Assembly (NCBI GenBank): GCA_033964015.1
Contig: CM066918.1
Coordinates: 24,697,387-24,761,386 of the forward strand
Source of the DNA: Scolanthus callimorphus
Taxonomy: Eukaryota; Cnidaria; Anthozoa; Actiniaria; Edwardsiidae
Direction: 5' to 3'
DNA: 64,000 nucleotides
Position numbers and translations under genes: made by a program. This document shows, piece after piece, positions 11,086 to 23,800 of this stretch. The number at the start of each line of letters is the position of its first letter. Position 1 is the stretch's first letter. The notes beneath the pieces are model-generated. The model did not search any database, had not been told where the DNA came from, and saw only the letters and a program-made list of their open reading frames with translations.

Positions 11086-14000
11086 ATGGCAGGGCTCTAC
11101 TTTCTTGTCTTTTTGTTCCTAATTTCTCATGGTTGCTCTCTCGAATTAGAAGGTATGTATAACAAAATCTTGATTCAATGAGACTATGCTAATGTTATCA
11201 CCCGCTTCAACGTAACACATATGTTCCACTGAACTTGCATGACCTAGTTGCCCGCCTAATTGCGACTACATCGGTCCGAAATACTCTAGGCCTACTCCGG
11301 GTGCTAAGATCGCCGAAGATCGCCGAAGATCGCAACATGAAAATAGAAACAATTCACAAGATCGCCTAACGATTACGAAGATCTTAGGACTTGGAGTATG
11401 CCTTACTCTAACATTTCACGATGCGTTCAGTAAGAAAATAGTAGCAAAAATTCGTACTTCTTTTACCAATAATATAATAGTGAGCAGCTTTTTCACTAGT
11501 TACGACTGAAATTATGCTGCAAAATTGATACCGAACAGAGCCAGTCTCAGAGATGATTTGTCGCACGACAGGAAAACGTTAATAATATGAAAACAAGAAA
11601 AACGTATGGACGGAAGCCAGGCTAGTGCACTAGGCTAATACAGAGCACGATTGGTTCTATGGTTTGAGCGGCGGAACAGAAAAGCCTAAACGCTGAATCA
11701 AGTTCCGTGCGCAATGCGTAAAAGCGAATTCTACTGTAAAGATGTGCTCATCTTGTTTTATGTTTCGACTAGGAAATGAGGAGGGTGATGATCTACACGA
11801 GGGTGACATCCAGTTGAACCCATCCCAACGACTAGCGCTATTTCTCTTCAATGATCCCACGAAGCCAATAACACTGGGGCGTGGCATTACGGCTAACTCA
11901 TCATATCTTTGGCCACACACAATACCTTATACTATCAGTCCAGAACTCAGTAAGACTAGACACGTCATCCTCGTACCCAGACCTCCCCGACTCGTCATCT
12001 CGCGCTGGCGTGACAACCATTGACGCATGCGCGAATCTGTTACAGAGCCACTCGACAATGTCGTCTGAGCAACTCGCCGCTGGCTCAGGTTTTCGGGACG
12101 AGATTGAGAGCCACTTGGAGAAAAAAACTTTCTTCACATGCCCTAACGTTCAAAATCAGCCGATCAGCAAACTAGGCCCTCGTGAATGGATGTCAGCAGA
12201 GACTCCCCCGCGAGGTGACGAGCCGGGTAGCTCTGGGTACGAGAATGCTGCCCTGTTGTCAGTACGCATAACATCCAGGAAATTTTAAGAATTTTAAGAC
12301 CGTTTTACAGTTGCGATTTCTCGTAGATGTCGCCGTGAGTGGCAATTCAAATTTTTAGACGAGAAAATTTCGGTGCGATTTCTGTGCAGTCTTTTGTTCA
12401 AAATCGCATTGATCACCACGGCGCAATAATAAAGATCGCGCTGAATCTGCTTCTCTCGTTTACACGAGTAGCAATGTTTGTGAGGCAAAGACAAGTGCGA
12501 CAAAAAATGCAAGTGTAGACCAGACTTAGTGCACTGCACACCAAATTTGCCCTACACAGTTTTTGCGATAAAGATGAAGATATAGAATTCATGCTGAGTT
12601 TAGCAACTGAGTCCGATGTGTTTTGCTTTCATTGTTCTCCACACTTCAGTGAATCAGACAGACGCAGTGAGCGCCATTCAAGAAGGAATCGAAGAATGGC
12701 ATCAGAGAACGTGTCTCGAGTTTGTGCCACGTACTAATGAGAAAGACTACATTAACTTCTTCTGGGGTTCAGGGTATGTATGGACTAATATCTTATTGCC
12801 CGCGCCTAATGATTAGGATCGCGCGCTTTTTCAGCTGCTCCGAAGCAGGAAGCTCTCGAGCAACTATGTTTTTAATGCGTGATATTGTAATTTCTGCAAT
12901 GTAGTGACAACTTGGATCTCAATCAATGCTTTGGGAATAGGAAAAATATCGTTCGTACGTTCAGAAATTGGCCGAGAAGATTGAGTTTTTTGGGATCTTT
13001 TTCAGGCGTTTTCTAAAGCCCTTGCTAAACTAGGACACATGTAGCACGCAACATTGTAGCCGGTCACACGTCTCCTTCGTGTTTCCTAATTTAGCCACGC
13101 GAGGAACATTGTTGCGCGCGACAAATGTTGTAGCCGGGACGCGAGTACGATGTTTCCTAGTTTAGTCACTCGGGGAAACATGCACTAGAATACAAACGTT
13201 GCGTCCTACACGTGTCCTAGTTTAGCATAGCTTAAATATATTTTAAATATAGTTCCACCTTGAAAACACAAATACTATACCATTAAACTTGCATCTTAAA
13301 CTTACTTATATAAAAAATGTTTTCCAAATGATCAACAAACTGTGTTTTTCTAGGTGTTGGTCGTGGGTCGGAAAACAAGGAGGAAGGCAGAACGTTTCTT
13401 TGAAGTATGGTTGCTGGTCACGAGGAACGGTGGCTCACGAGCTTGGTAAGTTTAATTCCCGTCATCCTCCCCCCCCCGTCATCTCCCCTCCCCCGTCATC
13501 CCCTCCCTCGTCACCCCATTCTCGTACACACAGCTCCCCATTCACCTCTGCTCGCAGGAGAGGCTCTGGTAGCAGTCATTTTTGGTCTTCGCTGATTGGC
13601 TGATTTTGAACGTTGAAAAGTGCGCGAAAAAGTTGATGTGCGCGCATGCGTCATTGGCTGTTACAAGAGCCTCCCCGCGAGATAACGACCCGGGGAGCTC
13701 TGGGTACGAAAATGCCCGTTATCTCGCTGAGGAGGCTTTGGTGACAGCCATTGACGCATGCGCGAGATCTGAACTTTCTGCGCATGCCCCCACGTCGTCA
13801 AAATCAGCAAATGCCACAGAATGGCTATCACCAGAGCCTTCCCTGCGAGGTTTCAAGCGTAGGAGTGGGCACGAGAACGGATAAAAGACAACACGCTCCG
13901 TGTTACCTAGAAGAATTGAGGGAGAAAAGAAAAGAGGGGAGGGAGGGGAGGGAGGGGAGGGAGGGGAGGGAGGGTTGTTCGGTCAGACATGGGGCGGGAG

Positions 14001-17000
14001 GGACGTTATCTGGGCGAGTTGAAGCACCTTTCTGGTTGAGGTCAAATCCGAACGAAACAGTGTCGTAACTAGAAACGGGTTATTTAGAGACAAAGCAGAT
14101 ACGTCCTTACCGCAGACATTGGCGCACATAACCAATTCTTTCTGTGTCATGTCACACAATCCACAGGTCACGCCATGGGATTCTGGCACGAACAAAGCAG
14201 ACCTGATCGTGACGAATACGTTCAAATCAAATGGGAGAACATTCCAGAAGGTAAGAAGATGGGAGTACTTGGAGATCAAAGTTATGCAAAGGGAAGTGTG
14301 TACAGGTATTTTGTTTTGTTTACATTCTGTAAACACTATCACGATTAGCAAGAACAAGAGTGCATTGTGTGGTTCCAGAAAAGATGGATAAATGAGATGC
14401 TACCAAAGTTGGTGGTATTTCGTCGCTGGCTTTTTGTCGATACCACAGGAAGCCCACTCTCTTAGCAGGATTACTTCTCATTTCTTCAGTTTATGCGCTC
14501 GTGTTTTTTTTTTTTTTTTCAGAAAAAAGGCACAACTTCAACAAGTACAATCGATCCCAAGTGGATTCGCTTGGCGTCCCTTATGACTATCTCAGCATGA
14601 TGCACTACTCGAAGACGGCATTTGGCATTAATGGATCCGTCACCATTTCCGCGTTGAAGACGGCTTGGAAAGATCTACAGCTTGGTCAACGGCTTGGGAT
14701 GAGCCCTTCGGATGAGAAGCAGGCCGATCTCCTTTACAATTGCAATGGTACGTAAATGATTATTGGTGTTCATTTCGAACAAAAAAACAATATTCTGAAA
14801 GAGAAAATTACAACTATATGAGGCCAGTTAACTCAAAAGTGAAAAGGTGGTTTAGCTAGTACCATTATGTGCTAAGTGGCCTCATCTTGTCAAAGGCATT
14901 TAGCTCAAAGGGGTCTCAATTTGACTGTGAAAGTGCTGAAATGCTACAGTTGGGGCTTTGAGTGAGTTGGCGGTGCTAGAATTTTTGTCTCTACGCTGGC
15001 GTCAGGGTAGAGAGTACGAAAAGGGCGGAATCTGGTAAAGTTCCTCTAACTGGATCTCAGATGACACACAGGTAGCTCAGTAGGTCTAAGGGAGTTTTGG
15101 ACTTTGGAAGGAGCTGCCCTAATTCCGGACAAGGCTTAAGAGGGTGTCCTAATACAGGACAATGGGGTCTAGCGGTATGCCGGTGCGTGTCAGGGAATCA
15201 AATAGTGGCAGATATCTTGCTCTGCCTTGTCATATTGACATAATATATCAAACAGGCTAGTCAAGCAGCGGGCGAGTGGGAATAAACTACACCCCAGATC
15301 AACTCCTTTGACAGCAATCTATCTTGCCACTTGGATCCTGGCAAAGCAAAAATCAACATTCAGCAAGACCATACAAGATAAGGCCAGTTAACTCAAAAGG
15401 TGGTTTAGCTAGTACCATTTTGTGCTAACTGGTCTCATGTATACAGTAAAATGTATGCCATGCCGCCACAGAGTCCTTCCGAGGGACTCCAACATGGCGT
15501 CCAAATTACCAAATGTGCAGTAAGCCCACAATGAGCTATCATTGTCCAAAATGTGATGGAGGGGAACAGGGGAGGGCGGGGTATTGGCAAAATATATTCA
15601 TTTTCGCTCTCTTATGTAATGTACAGTAATGTACAGCTTTGTTAGGCAGCTGAGTTAGAGCGGATTTCACATGACTGTCAACACTCGTTATGTAATTGCG
15701 ATTGCTTTGCGTTCTCATTGGCTACTCGTTTTTCTCAGCCAATTAAATTCTTTAGTAAATACAATTGTGTAATTACTTAGTAATTGGTTCGGATTGTGAT
15801 TGGCTGAGAAAAAAGCCATTTAGGAGCAAGTGGTGATTTCTCTCGATTCTGATTGGCTAGTGATTGCTCAATTGCAATTGCTTTCACGACAGTCATGTGA
15901 AATCCGCTCTATATATTGAGCATATATTTTAGTGCGTTTTCTCACCTCCTGCCTTATCATAAAGGTTGTCTGGAAACAGACATCACTGAAGCTCCGCACA
16001 TTGTTGACTGTGTATTCCTCTCTGTTTACTTTAGGTGTCAAGACAAGCCCAAAAATTTATAATCCACCGAGTAAGTAAAAGAAGAGCGGATGACTGTCGA
16101 AAAGCGTTTTATCATCCCCGTTCCCATTGGTTAGGTCTTGCATCCAGTACGCCAAAAAAAAAACACAGTGACTACATTCGCCTTTGTCACACAGCAGCCA
16201 TCTTGGATTTTTTCTTACAGAAATGACTATGCGTGGGTGAGCTTACACGCTTGGCCTCGGTTTCATGCCTGCTTCGCTGCATTAGAATATCCAAGATGGC
16301 TGCCGTGTGACAAAGGCGAATAGTGACTCTTGTTTCTCGGGTCATGACTAAATGCACACTGTAAAACGTACTGGTCATTTTGACCAAATAATTGGTCATC
16401 TCTGACTCAATTTCACATCATTTGAGTCAGAGGTGTTGGTAATATAAAGACCAGTGCATTTTTACAGTCCTACTTCGTCCCCTGGTTGGTTGACTGCTAC
16501 CCTGGAAACCAGAGGCTCGAGGTCCAAAGAATTGAAATTTTCTAGCGTAACACAAACGCGAACGGGCAGAGTTCAGCCTCTGGTCCCCCAGGGTATTTGG
16601 CTGTGGAATGGGTTTAGTCTCTGAGTGGCCAAGTGTATTGGCTGGCTGCATTTTCTTTAGCGCACCGGGAGATCGAGGACCCTTGGAAATTCCAGGGGAG
16701 AGGGATCTATCTAAACCCTAGGGGGGGAGGCCTAGCTGAACCCTAGAAATTCCTAGGAGGAGGGGTCGAGGATCCCCGGGTGTAGAAAGGTGAAATTTTG
16801 AATGTAAACTTCGGCAGGAATTCCAGAGACTCGAGTTCTCGATCTATCCACCATCGAGTTTGGCGCGGTGACCACGCTTAAATAGAGTCCTAAAGTGTGA
16901 CGTCACAAATTTAAAAAAATTCGACTGTAAGAGTTTTGTCCACGAATAATGAAAGACCAACTCCAAAAAACGTAACATGCAAAGATGAGGCAAATCAGTT

Positions 17001-20000
17001 GAAACGCGTGCGAGATATGCCCCTCTGAATACATATATAAATTTCTATAACAAATCACTGTATTTTGGACTCAGTTCCAAACTGTTTGGAACTGAACCAA
17101 AAATACAGTGATTTGTTAAAGAAAATTATGCATTCAGAGGGTCATATCTCGAACGCGTTGCAGCCGATTTGCCTCATTTTTGGTGTGTTGCTATCATTCG
17201 ATATGCCCTTTCGAAATCAAGGGGAAAATATTGCTAAATCGAAAATTTCCTTTTTGTGACGTCATCACTTTAGGACACTATAGCCCACAGCTAGCTCACG
17301 CGCAACTTAACTCAGTCCTCTCAAGTGCCATTAGCAGAAACGACACTGATTCATTGATATGCGACATTTTTTTATGAAGACCGAATTTTTCAACACAGGC
17401 AACCCAATCCGTAGTTTTTAGCGATTCCCCATCCGCAAAGCGATTTCTCCGCTCTTCGATCCACGTCAGACGCTCGCGGAAGAGGCTAATACTTACTAGA
17501 GTAGAGCAGATTTCGTATGACTGTGAAAAGTACCGTGACACGGCGCGAGGACTGTCGCGGTCGCGGTACGGAACCTGGCCTGCTGTAGATAGAGTATGAC
17601 TGTGAAAAGTGCCGCAAAAGAGTTGTACCGCGACCGTACCGCGACTACGCGATTTCGTTCGGTATCTACAGCAGGCCAGGTTCCGTACCGCGACCGCGAC
17701 TGTACCGCGCCGTGTCACGGTACTTTTCACAGCATACGAAAGCTGCCCTATCGAACGAAACCGCGTAGTCGCGGTACGGTCACGGTCGCGGCGCAGTACA
17801 ACTCTTTCGCGGTACTTTTCACAGTCATACGAAATCTGCTCTATCTCTCGGTAAAATCTCTCTCTTTTTTAGCCTTTTTGACGTTTGATGTCCCTGGTGA
17901 GTGGGGCGGATTCACGAATGACGAGAATGATGATTTCGACTGGGAACAACGACTTGGAGCCACACCAAGCGGGGGGACTGGACCTACAGGCGATCACACC
18001 ACAGGAGGATGGGGTAAGATAAGCCCGGCGCAAACGGCACAACTTTGTTGTGCAACAACGTCCAACATTGTTGAACACAACATGTTGCATCCGTTTGCGG
18101 CGTGTGTTGACAGTTATTGTGACTTATTGCATGATGTTGAACGATGTTTGAAACCCGTCAAACTTTTGGCGCAACAAGCTTCAACTTTTCTTTTGTCCTG
18201 TGACCAGCGAAGCATAACGCAACAAAGTTGTGTTCGTTTGCGCTGAACTCTCAACAATGAACCCGCGTATAAGAATCTGAAATTTAAGAATATTTTACAA
18301 CAACAACAACAATTTTATTAGCACTCTTACAATTCTAAGTACAATAAAAAAGGGTTTTGAAAAGAAAGATATAGAGAGCACAGGCCACATCGGAAAAAGT
18401 TGTTTTAAACACTAATCGAGCCAGCAAGTGGATGACTAATTGAGTTCTTTTTCCCTGGAGGGCACGGTAATGAATTCTGCATTCTGATTGGTTCTCAGAG
18501 CGCGCGTGAGATCACGGTAATCATTTGTGCGCGCTTGTTTTCATCGAAAAAATTAAATTTGGAGAAAAAAAAATTCCAGCCCTCGGTCACAGTTTTCCCT
18601 ATACGGACCTCCCAGTCGGTAAATAACATATATATAAATTTTAAAAATCGGAATAAGAATGCATCGATAAAACATTAGGTTTACAGGAAAAATAACTCAA
18701 GAACATATCTCTGATATCTGCGAAACGAAAAACATCACCCACAAACACACGAAAACGGCGAGATCCGTAGTATCTATGATCGTAATAAAATCTAAAATGT
18801 ATATAATGTTATCAATTCAAGGCTGGTTTCTGTACATCGAGACATCGAGCCCTCGTACCGAGAACGAAACAGCTACCCTCCGCAGCAGTGTTTACCACGA
18901 GACAAACATGAGATGTCTGCGTTTTTACTACCACATGTACGGCTCCCACATGGGAAGCCTTGACGTGTCCTACAGGCTAGTGGATCAAACCAATGATGTG
19001 GTGGTGTGGACTAGGACCGGAAGTCAGGGGGACGGGTGGAACCTCGCGAGTGTGGAACTGCCGAGTTCGCAAAATGGACTTCAGGTAGGAATACGAGAGG
19101 AAGGATGGGAAGTCAGGCGAGCGGTAGGACAGAGGAAGTGTAGGTAGGACAAAGGGGGACGGGTGGAAACTCACGAGTGTGGAACTGCCGAGTTCGCAAA
19201 ATGGACTTCAGGTAGGAATACGAGAGGAAGGATGGGAAGTCAGGCGAGCGGTAGGACAGAGGAAGTGTAGGTAGGACAAAGGGGGACGGTTGGAAACTCA
19301 CGAGTGTGGAACTGCCGAGTTCGCAAAATGGACTTCAGGTAGGAATACGAGAGGAAGGATGGGAAGTCAGGCCACGGGCGGCCTTGTATCAGATATCATG
19401 CTTCAATGGCCGTCACTAGAAGCTTCCCCGCGATTTGACGAACTGGGGGAGCTCTGGGTCCGAGAATGCTCGTCCTCCTAATCACGCGTGCGCAACAGGT
19501 TCTCAAGATTAGATTAAGGATTATTGTAGTTATCTTCGTTCTGTCATAGACTATGAATAGAACCAAGCAATGTGTATAAATTAATAATCTAAAATGGTCC
19601 ACCCACTACACCCTCTACGCGCTCTACACAAGTGTAATACTGCAACCTACATACATGCATTCTCGTACCCAGAGCTCTGGTGACATCCATTTGAGGACCT
19701 TTGCTGATTGGCTGGTTTTGAACGTTGGTGCATGCGCAGAAAGATCTTTCTCTCAACGGCTCTGTATCAAATCCCGCGCATGCTTCAGTGGCTGTGACCA
19801 AAGCCTCCCCCGCGAGGAGACGAGCCGGGAGCTCTTTCTAAGAGAATGACATACATGTGGGACTTTTGCGCATGTCAACTTACCATTGCAGTTTACCAAT
19901 TAAGGATGGATCTAATCTTGAGAACCACTTGTCATGCGCGTTCTCATATGAGTAAAGAGTCTGGTTCCCATGGTGACAGAGGTATGTTACAGGACAAAAT

Positions 20001-20515
20001 AATAGGTCTGATCAAGAGTGGATTACCAAGAGTTTCCATATTTACTACGTACGCCCGAATCACAGTCAGAAAAGTGTCTATTTTTAGAACTAGGTTTCCC
20101 GCTAAATTCGTCATCCACAGGGTTCCCACTTTCTCGCCACGCGAAGAGTTGTGAGATCCAGCCTAAAATTAAATCACAGATCATTCGAAAAACCTTTAAA
20201 GTCGCAAAGATAAGGTAGGATATTCTCTATTTTTTTGTGTGTTGGGTATACGATGAATTCAGGGGAATCAAGAGGGGATTCGAATACTTTCGCGCGCGAA
20301 ATTCAAATCTAAAAATAGACACTTTGCTGACTGTGATGTGGACAAATACAGTACGAAAGATTCTAACTCTTGTTAATCCACTCTTGGTCTGATGTAACAT
20401 TATTTTACCATAGATCGCGTTCACGGGGAAGAGAGGAAACGGTTACCGAGGTGACATCGCCATTGATGATCTCTATTTCACAGACGGCTCGTGCGATGGT
20501 TCGACCGCAGTTTAG
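11086..20515 (+). CDS. Astacin-family zinc metalloprotease with C-terminal MAM domain (10 exons, 436 aa)
   Basis: Exons: 11086-11152, 11773-11949, 12650-12773, 13354-13445, 14167-14250, 14523-14747, 16035-16070, 17873-18013, 18822-19084, 20414-20515. All junctions are GT/AG, phases agree, and the sum is 1311 nt. Residues 1-18 are a signal peptide. A short propeptide follows with an acidic EGDI motif, then WPH..IPYTI at the start of the protease domain. The zinc site [12 protein letters not shown] spans residues 151-162 (ligands His151, His155, His161; catalytic Glu152) and the Met-turn SMMHY is at 206-210. Four protease cysteines match the family's two disulfides. Exon 7 is a short linker. 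Exons 8-10 encode a MAM adhesion domain ([34 protein letters not shown]) ending four residues after its last segment. The MAM lacks the usual first two cysteines. It is expected to be secreted and to cleave matrix or other extracellular protein. Cnidarian relatives act in development and in nematocysts; the role here is not known. Confidence 0.9.
11963..12247. mobile_element. Foldback element, 'TCTGGGTACGAGAATG' family, in astacin intron 2
   Basis: It starts with TCCTCGTACCCAGACCTCCC and ends with the inverse AGCTCTGGGTACGAGAATG. An inner GACGCATGCGCGAAT motif is shared with relatives at 13590-13885, 19400-19850 and 40727-40948. Confidence 0.6.
13024..13226. mobile_element. Foldback element, 'GCTAAACTAGGACACATGTAG' family, in astacin intron 3
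   Basis: The left end GCTAAACTAGGACACATGTA is matched by the inverted right end ACGTGTCCTAGTTTAGC. A second member sits just upstream of the GPCR gene at 53816-54075. Confidence 0.65.
13590..13885. mobile_element. Fragments of the 'GGGTACGAGAATG' foldback family in astacin intron 4
   Basis: GAGCTCTGGGTACGAAAATG, GACGCATGCGCGAGATCT and CTGATTGGCTGATTTTGAACG are family landmarks seen here in a rearranged, partly nested arrangement. Confidence 0.5.
13934..13976 (+). repeat. GGGAG/GGGAGGGA microsatellite
   Basis: A purine-only run of repeated GGGAGGGA units inside astacin intron 4. Confidence 0.8.
14816..15440. repeat. Pair of direct repeats bracketing ~500 bp in astacin intron 6
   Basis: GGCCAGTTAACTCAAAA...GGTTTAGCTAGTACCATT...TGTGCTAA occurs at about 14819-14882 and again at 15381-15433. 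Each copy is itself weakly palindromic (GAGGCCAGTTA / TAACTGGTCTC). Confidence 0.5.
15656..15912. mobile_element. Foldback element in astacin intron 6
   Basis: AGAGCGGATTTCACATGACT at the left is repeated in inverse as AGTCATGTGAAATCCGCTCT at the right (20 bp perfect). The interior has GATTGGCTA motifs in both orientations. Confidence 0.75.
16160..16325. mobile_element. Foldback element in astacin intron 7
   Basis: TTCGCCTTTGTCACACAGCA ... AGCCATCTTGGAT is mirrored by ATCCAAGATGGCTGCCGTGT ... GACAAAGGCGAA. Confidence 0.75.
16885..17283. mobile_element. Long foldback element (~400 bp) in astacin intron 7
   Basis: The outer ends GTCCTAAAGTGTGACGTCAC and GTGACGTCATCACTTTAGGA are inverted copies. 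The inner arms GAGATATGCCCCTCTGAAT / ATTCAGAGGGTCATATCTC and CCAAACTGTTTGGA extend the palindrome across nearly the whole element. Confidence 0.75.
17489..17850. mobile_element. Foldback element, 'AGCAGATTTCGTATGACTG' family, in astacin intron 7
   Basis: It starts AGAGCAGATTTCGTATGACT and ends AGTCATACGAAATCTGCTCT, a near-perfect inversion. The middle has repeated GTACCGCGACCGCGAC arms and looks like two nested or tandem copies. It ends only about 20 bp before exon 8 of the astacin gene. A related copy is at 35216-35408. Confidence 0.75.
18026..18246. mobile_element. Foldback element in astacin intron 8
   Basis: GGCGCAAACGGCACAACTTT / GCAACAAAGTTGTGTTCGTTTGCGC are inverted ends, with internal TTGTTGAACACAACATGTTG. 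Confidence 0.65.
19031..19380 (+). repeat. 127-bp tandem repeat (3 copies) covering the end of astacin exon 9 and its splice donor
   Basis: GACGGGTGGA recurs at 19031, 19158 and 19285, giving a 127-bp period. Each unit holds the last 54 coding bases of exon 9, the donor CAG|GTAGGA and the start of intron 9. The first copy gives the reading used in the gene model; the other two lie in the intron and offer donors near 19211 and 19338. Because 127 is not a multiple of three, use of a later donor would shift or stop the frame. Confidence 0.85.
19650..19850. mobile_element. Foldback element, 'GGGTACGAGAATG' family, in astacin intron 9
   Basis: CATTCTCGTACCCAGAGCTC at the left and GAGCTCTTTCTAAGAGAATG at the right mark the ends, with CTGATTGGCTGGTTTTGAAC and CGCATGC internally. 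A broken relative lies at 19425-19475. Confidence 0.6.
20005..20393. mobile_element. Foldback element (~390 bp) in astacin intron 9
   Basis: TCTGATCAAGAGTGGATTAC at the left is mirrored by TAATCCACTCTTGGTCTGA at the right. The inner arms TGTCTATTTTTAGA / TCTAAAAATAGACA are inverted. It ends about 20 bp before the last exon. Confidence 0.75.
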
Positions 20516-20566
20516 ATATGGACATACCACTTAGACAATCTTTGCATCGCGACCATTTGTCTTTGC

Positions 20567-20734
20567 TGTTCCGCCAGTCAAATCTTATGAGCCAATAAGG
20601 TTCTTGCCCTTTTTCGCCTAGTGCAGTCGCCTGGCTTTCCGTCGCGACGTTGTCTGGTAAGCCAGTTGGCTGCAATAGGCGAAACAGGACAAGAGTTTCA
20701 TTGGCTCAGATAATTTGATTGGCGGAACAGCAAA
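20567..20734. mobile_element. Foldback element just after the astacin stop codon
   Basis: TTTGCTGTTCCGCCAGTCAA at the left and TTGATTGGCGGAACAGCAAA at the right are inverted. It probably lies in the 3' untranslated region. Confidence 0.7.
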
Positions 20735-20828
20735 GTCAAAAATCCAAAAATGATTTGATGTTTTTGAAATCGTGGATGCAACGGTTTTAGCTGTAAACAC
20801 ACTTCATTTCACATGAAGAGAATGATAA

Positions 20829-20839
20829 AATAAAATAAA
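20829..20839 (+). promoter_or_regulatory. Candidate poly(A) signals of the astacin gene
   Basis: Two overlapping AATAAA hexamers about 315 bp after the stop codon. They are the first on this strand that look suitable. Confidence 0.45.
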
Positions 20840-23800
20840 GTAGACGAAACTCGACACTTGTTTGTTGTTGATCTGTTCTCGGATGACTGTTTTGGAGAAT
20901 TTCCAGTTTCTTTAAGGTGGCTCCCTAGTATTTCATAATGAAAAACATCAAAATTTGAATAGCGTATTTACTATGCAGGAAGACGTTTTGCTCCCGGGGG
21001 GGAGTTAATTTTGACCCCTAAAAGGTACCAACAAGACGTATTTTCCCTCGTAATTTTCTCTCGTATTTATTTACAAGGGAAAATACGTCTGAAATTCAGG
21101 CTACCAACAAGTGTGATTTGCTTGATTTGCTAGTACGGACAGTCTAACAGGTACCTATCTGGAAAAAAAATGCAAGTTTTCGAATTTTACCCTCTAAAAG
21201 GTAACAGAGGCCTGATTTTAAACCCTAAAAGGTATGACGAGCACCCCTGCCCTAAAAATATGGGAGTCTGCCCAAGTGAAACTTAGCATGACTAAGTATA
21301 TAGGCCTTCGTTTATCACGAGAACTCGCAGGCTTATGGGCGTACTGTATTCTATGAACTACTACTCTAGTTACATCCACACCCGTTCTTTTACGTTTTCG
21401 CTCTGAAACACGATAAAAATACTGAATAGACTAGCGGATTTTCACTCGTATAGCACAACATTTACTCTATATACTAGAATACAGAACGTCAGCATGAAGA
21501 GCGCGCGTTAGAGTGTGTTCCCATGGGATATAACATTCTACACGTGTGAAGTTACCACCACTGGCTTGGGTTCTTGGAATTCAGTTTGGACTCAAAATTG
21601 AATAATATCTCTCCTTGCAGCGAAAGACCAGAACACCAGACATGGTAAGTAACTCCTTTGAACATGCTCTGCATCAGATAGAGAGCATTAGCGAAACTAT
21701 ACCACGATATTGACGCTATTTGCGCAAAACCCAAATTATGAATATGAATGCAAATTTGCCATAATGTTCACCCCAAAACACATGTGAAGATAGCATTTGG
21801 ATGGTTTTCGATTTCCTCCTATCTCTGGGATAAGTGAATGTGAGCATTAACTACGATATATAATGGGCTATGTTTTTGCTGTCATACCCATGCATGCTTC
21901 TGACAAAACCAAAGGAAACGAAAGACTTATTTTGGCACAAATTTCAAAACTATTTAAATTTTAAAATATACTAAACCGATGGACTTGTAAACTTTATATG
22001 TATTCAATGACAATGTGGATAACAACGAATACACTAACTATATCAGGGGCGGCGGAGTAGCCTAAAAATAAAAAGTGGGGGTACCGAAGAGGCAAAAAAT
22101 GTAATTTCGTTTTTTCATGTTTTTACCTCATATACATTCCAGATGAAAATAAGTCACAATGTAATTTTAACCCTACGTTCTCCGAGACCCCGTCCACACT
22201 ACACCGTTTTCAAACGAAAACGGATGCTTTTTGCTCCGGATACGGCTATCGTCCACACTACAACGCCGAAAACGATCACAAACGGCGAAAACAATACGAA
22301 AACGATAAAGTGTGGACGCAAATCTTTTTGAAAACGGAGCAAAAAGTATCCGTTTTCGTTTGAAAACGGTGTAGTGTGGACGAGGTCTCAGCCTAATGTC
22401 AAAACAGAAACGAAAATGACACCCTTCTGTTGCTTTCCTCCTTTACGTGTAAATACAAAAAATATATATAACAGTTCAAGAAGTGGGGGTGCTCGAGCAC
22501 CCCCTGCCCCCCCTGGTCCGCCGCCTATGTATATGCCAAGTACAATAAATTAATATCGTCCTCCTTTTGATCAGATGCTGGCATCGATTTTCAAACTTGT
22601 TACATATTCCTCTAAATACGCCATTCAAAATTTGATGTTTTCCATTCCATTTTTAAACTGCACCGGGTGGGTTGAGGACCTCCCTTAAAAAGACTCCTCT
22701 GGAATTTCCAGCCTTATATAAAGGACTCCCTCCTCCCCTGGAATTTCCGATTTTGTCTGGCAAAATACCCCTGGGAAATCTATTTTGGGATGAAAACGTC
22801 CCTGAACTCTGGAAAGTCGCCTTTTTTTTACCGCTCCCCCTTGGAATTTCCAGGCGCCAGTCCAATACACCACACCCTCCTTTGTAACACTTTCCGTAGA
22901 TCCCGCAATCCCCTGGGTGCTCAGGTGTGTTAAGGCCTGGCTTGGGGCTTATACGCGGGCAGAAAATAATTTTTCCAATATCTCGAATACGAAAATAGCT
23001 ACAGCATGAAACATCAATGTTATTCTAGTACTAGCAAAATTTTGAGTTGTTTCCAAGTTATTAGATAGCCGACACCCCCGAATAACGCACGAATTAATTG
23101 GAGTAACTGGGTACCTCGCGTTTAGTTTTACCAATCATATGGACACTATGTTCTACAATTTTGCTACTTTTTATTGAAGATATTATACATTTCTTGCAAA
23201 TTTTTATCAGTAACTTTTTCTAGTTTTACAATTTAAGGACATTACTCCTCTTTTCCTGGTTTTGGACCATTAAAAATTTGGGGTGGCAATTTTTTTGCGC
23301 ATGATTTTTTTTCCGGGTATGAGGTTGTGACATCCGGAATTTGTATGATTTGTAGAATTTTGGAAGGATTGGCCTTGCTCGAATTTTTTTGGGCATTGCC
23401 CCCCCCCCCCCCCCCCATTCTAATGGTCCACCCCTTTGCGGAAACAAAAACCCATGCCGTCACAACTGGTTTTGAAACCAACGCATTGGAGTGGGGACAT
23501 ACCAGTAAAGCTAATCACGTAAATATCACGCGATCAAAATTTAGTGTTTCAAAATGTTGAAGTCCACAACAAATATCAGAAGATTGCTTTGGTGAAGTAA
23601 TCTAATGGTGATCCATGAAAAATATTGATTATTTCAGTTATTTTCCCATGCATTTTTCGTTGCAACATAACGTCCTTATGTCGCTAGTGTGCACCGGGCT
23701 TAATATACAATGCTTTCGAGTGGCATACTGCAGAATATCCCACGCGTCACTTGTATTGTATTTTCTGGTATACACACGAGCCTGTTACTTCACTATAAAA

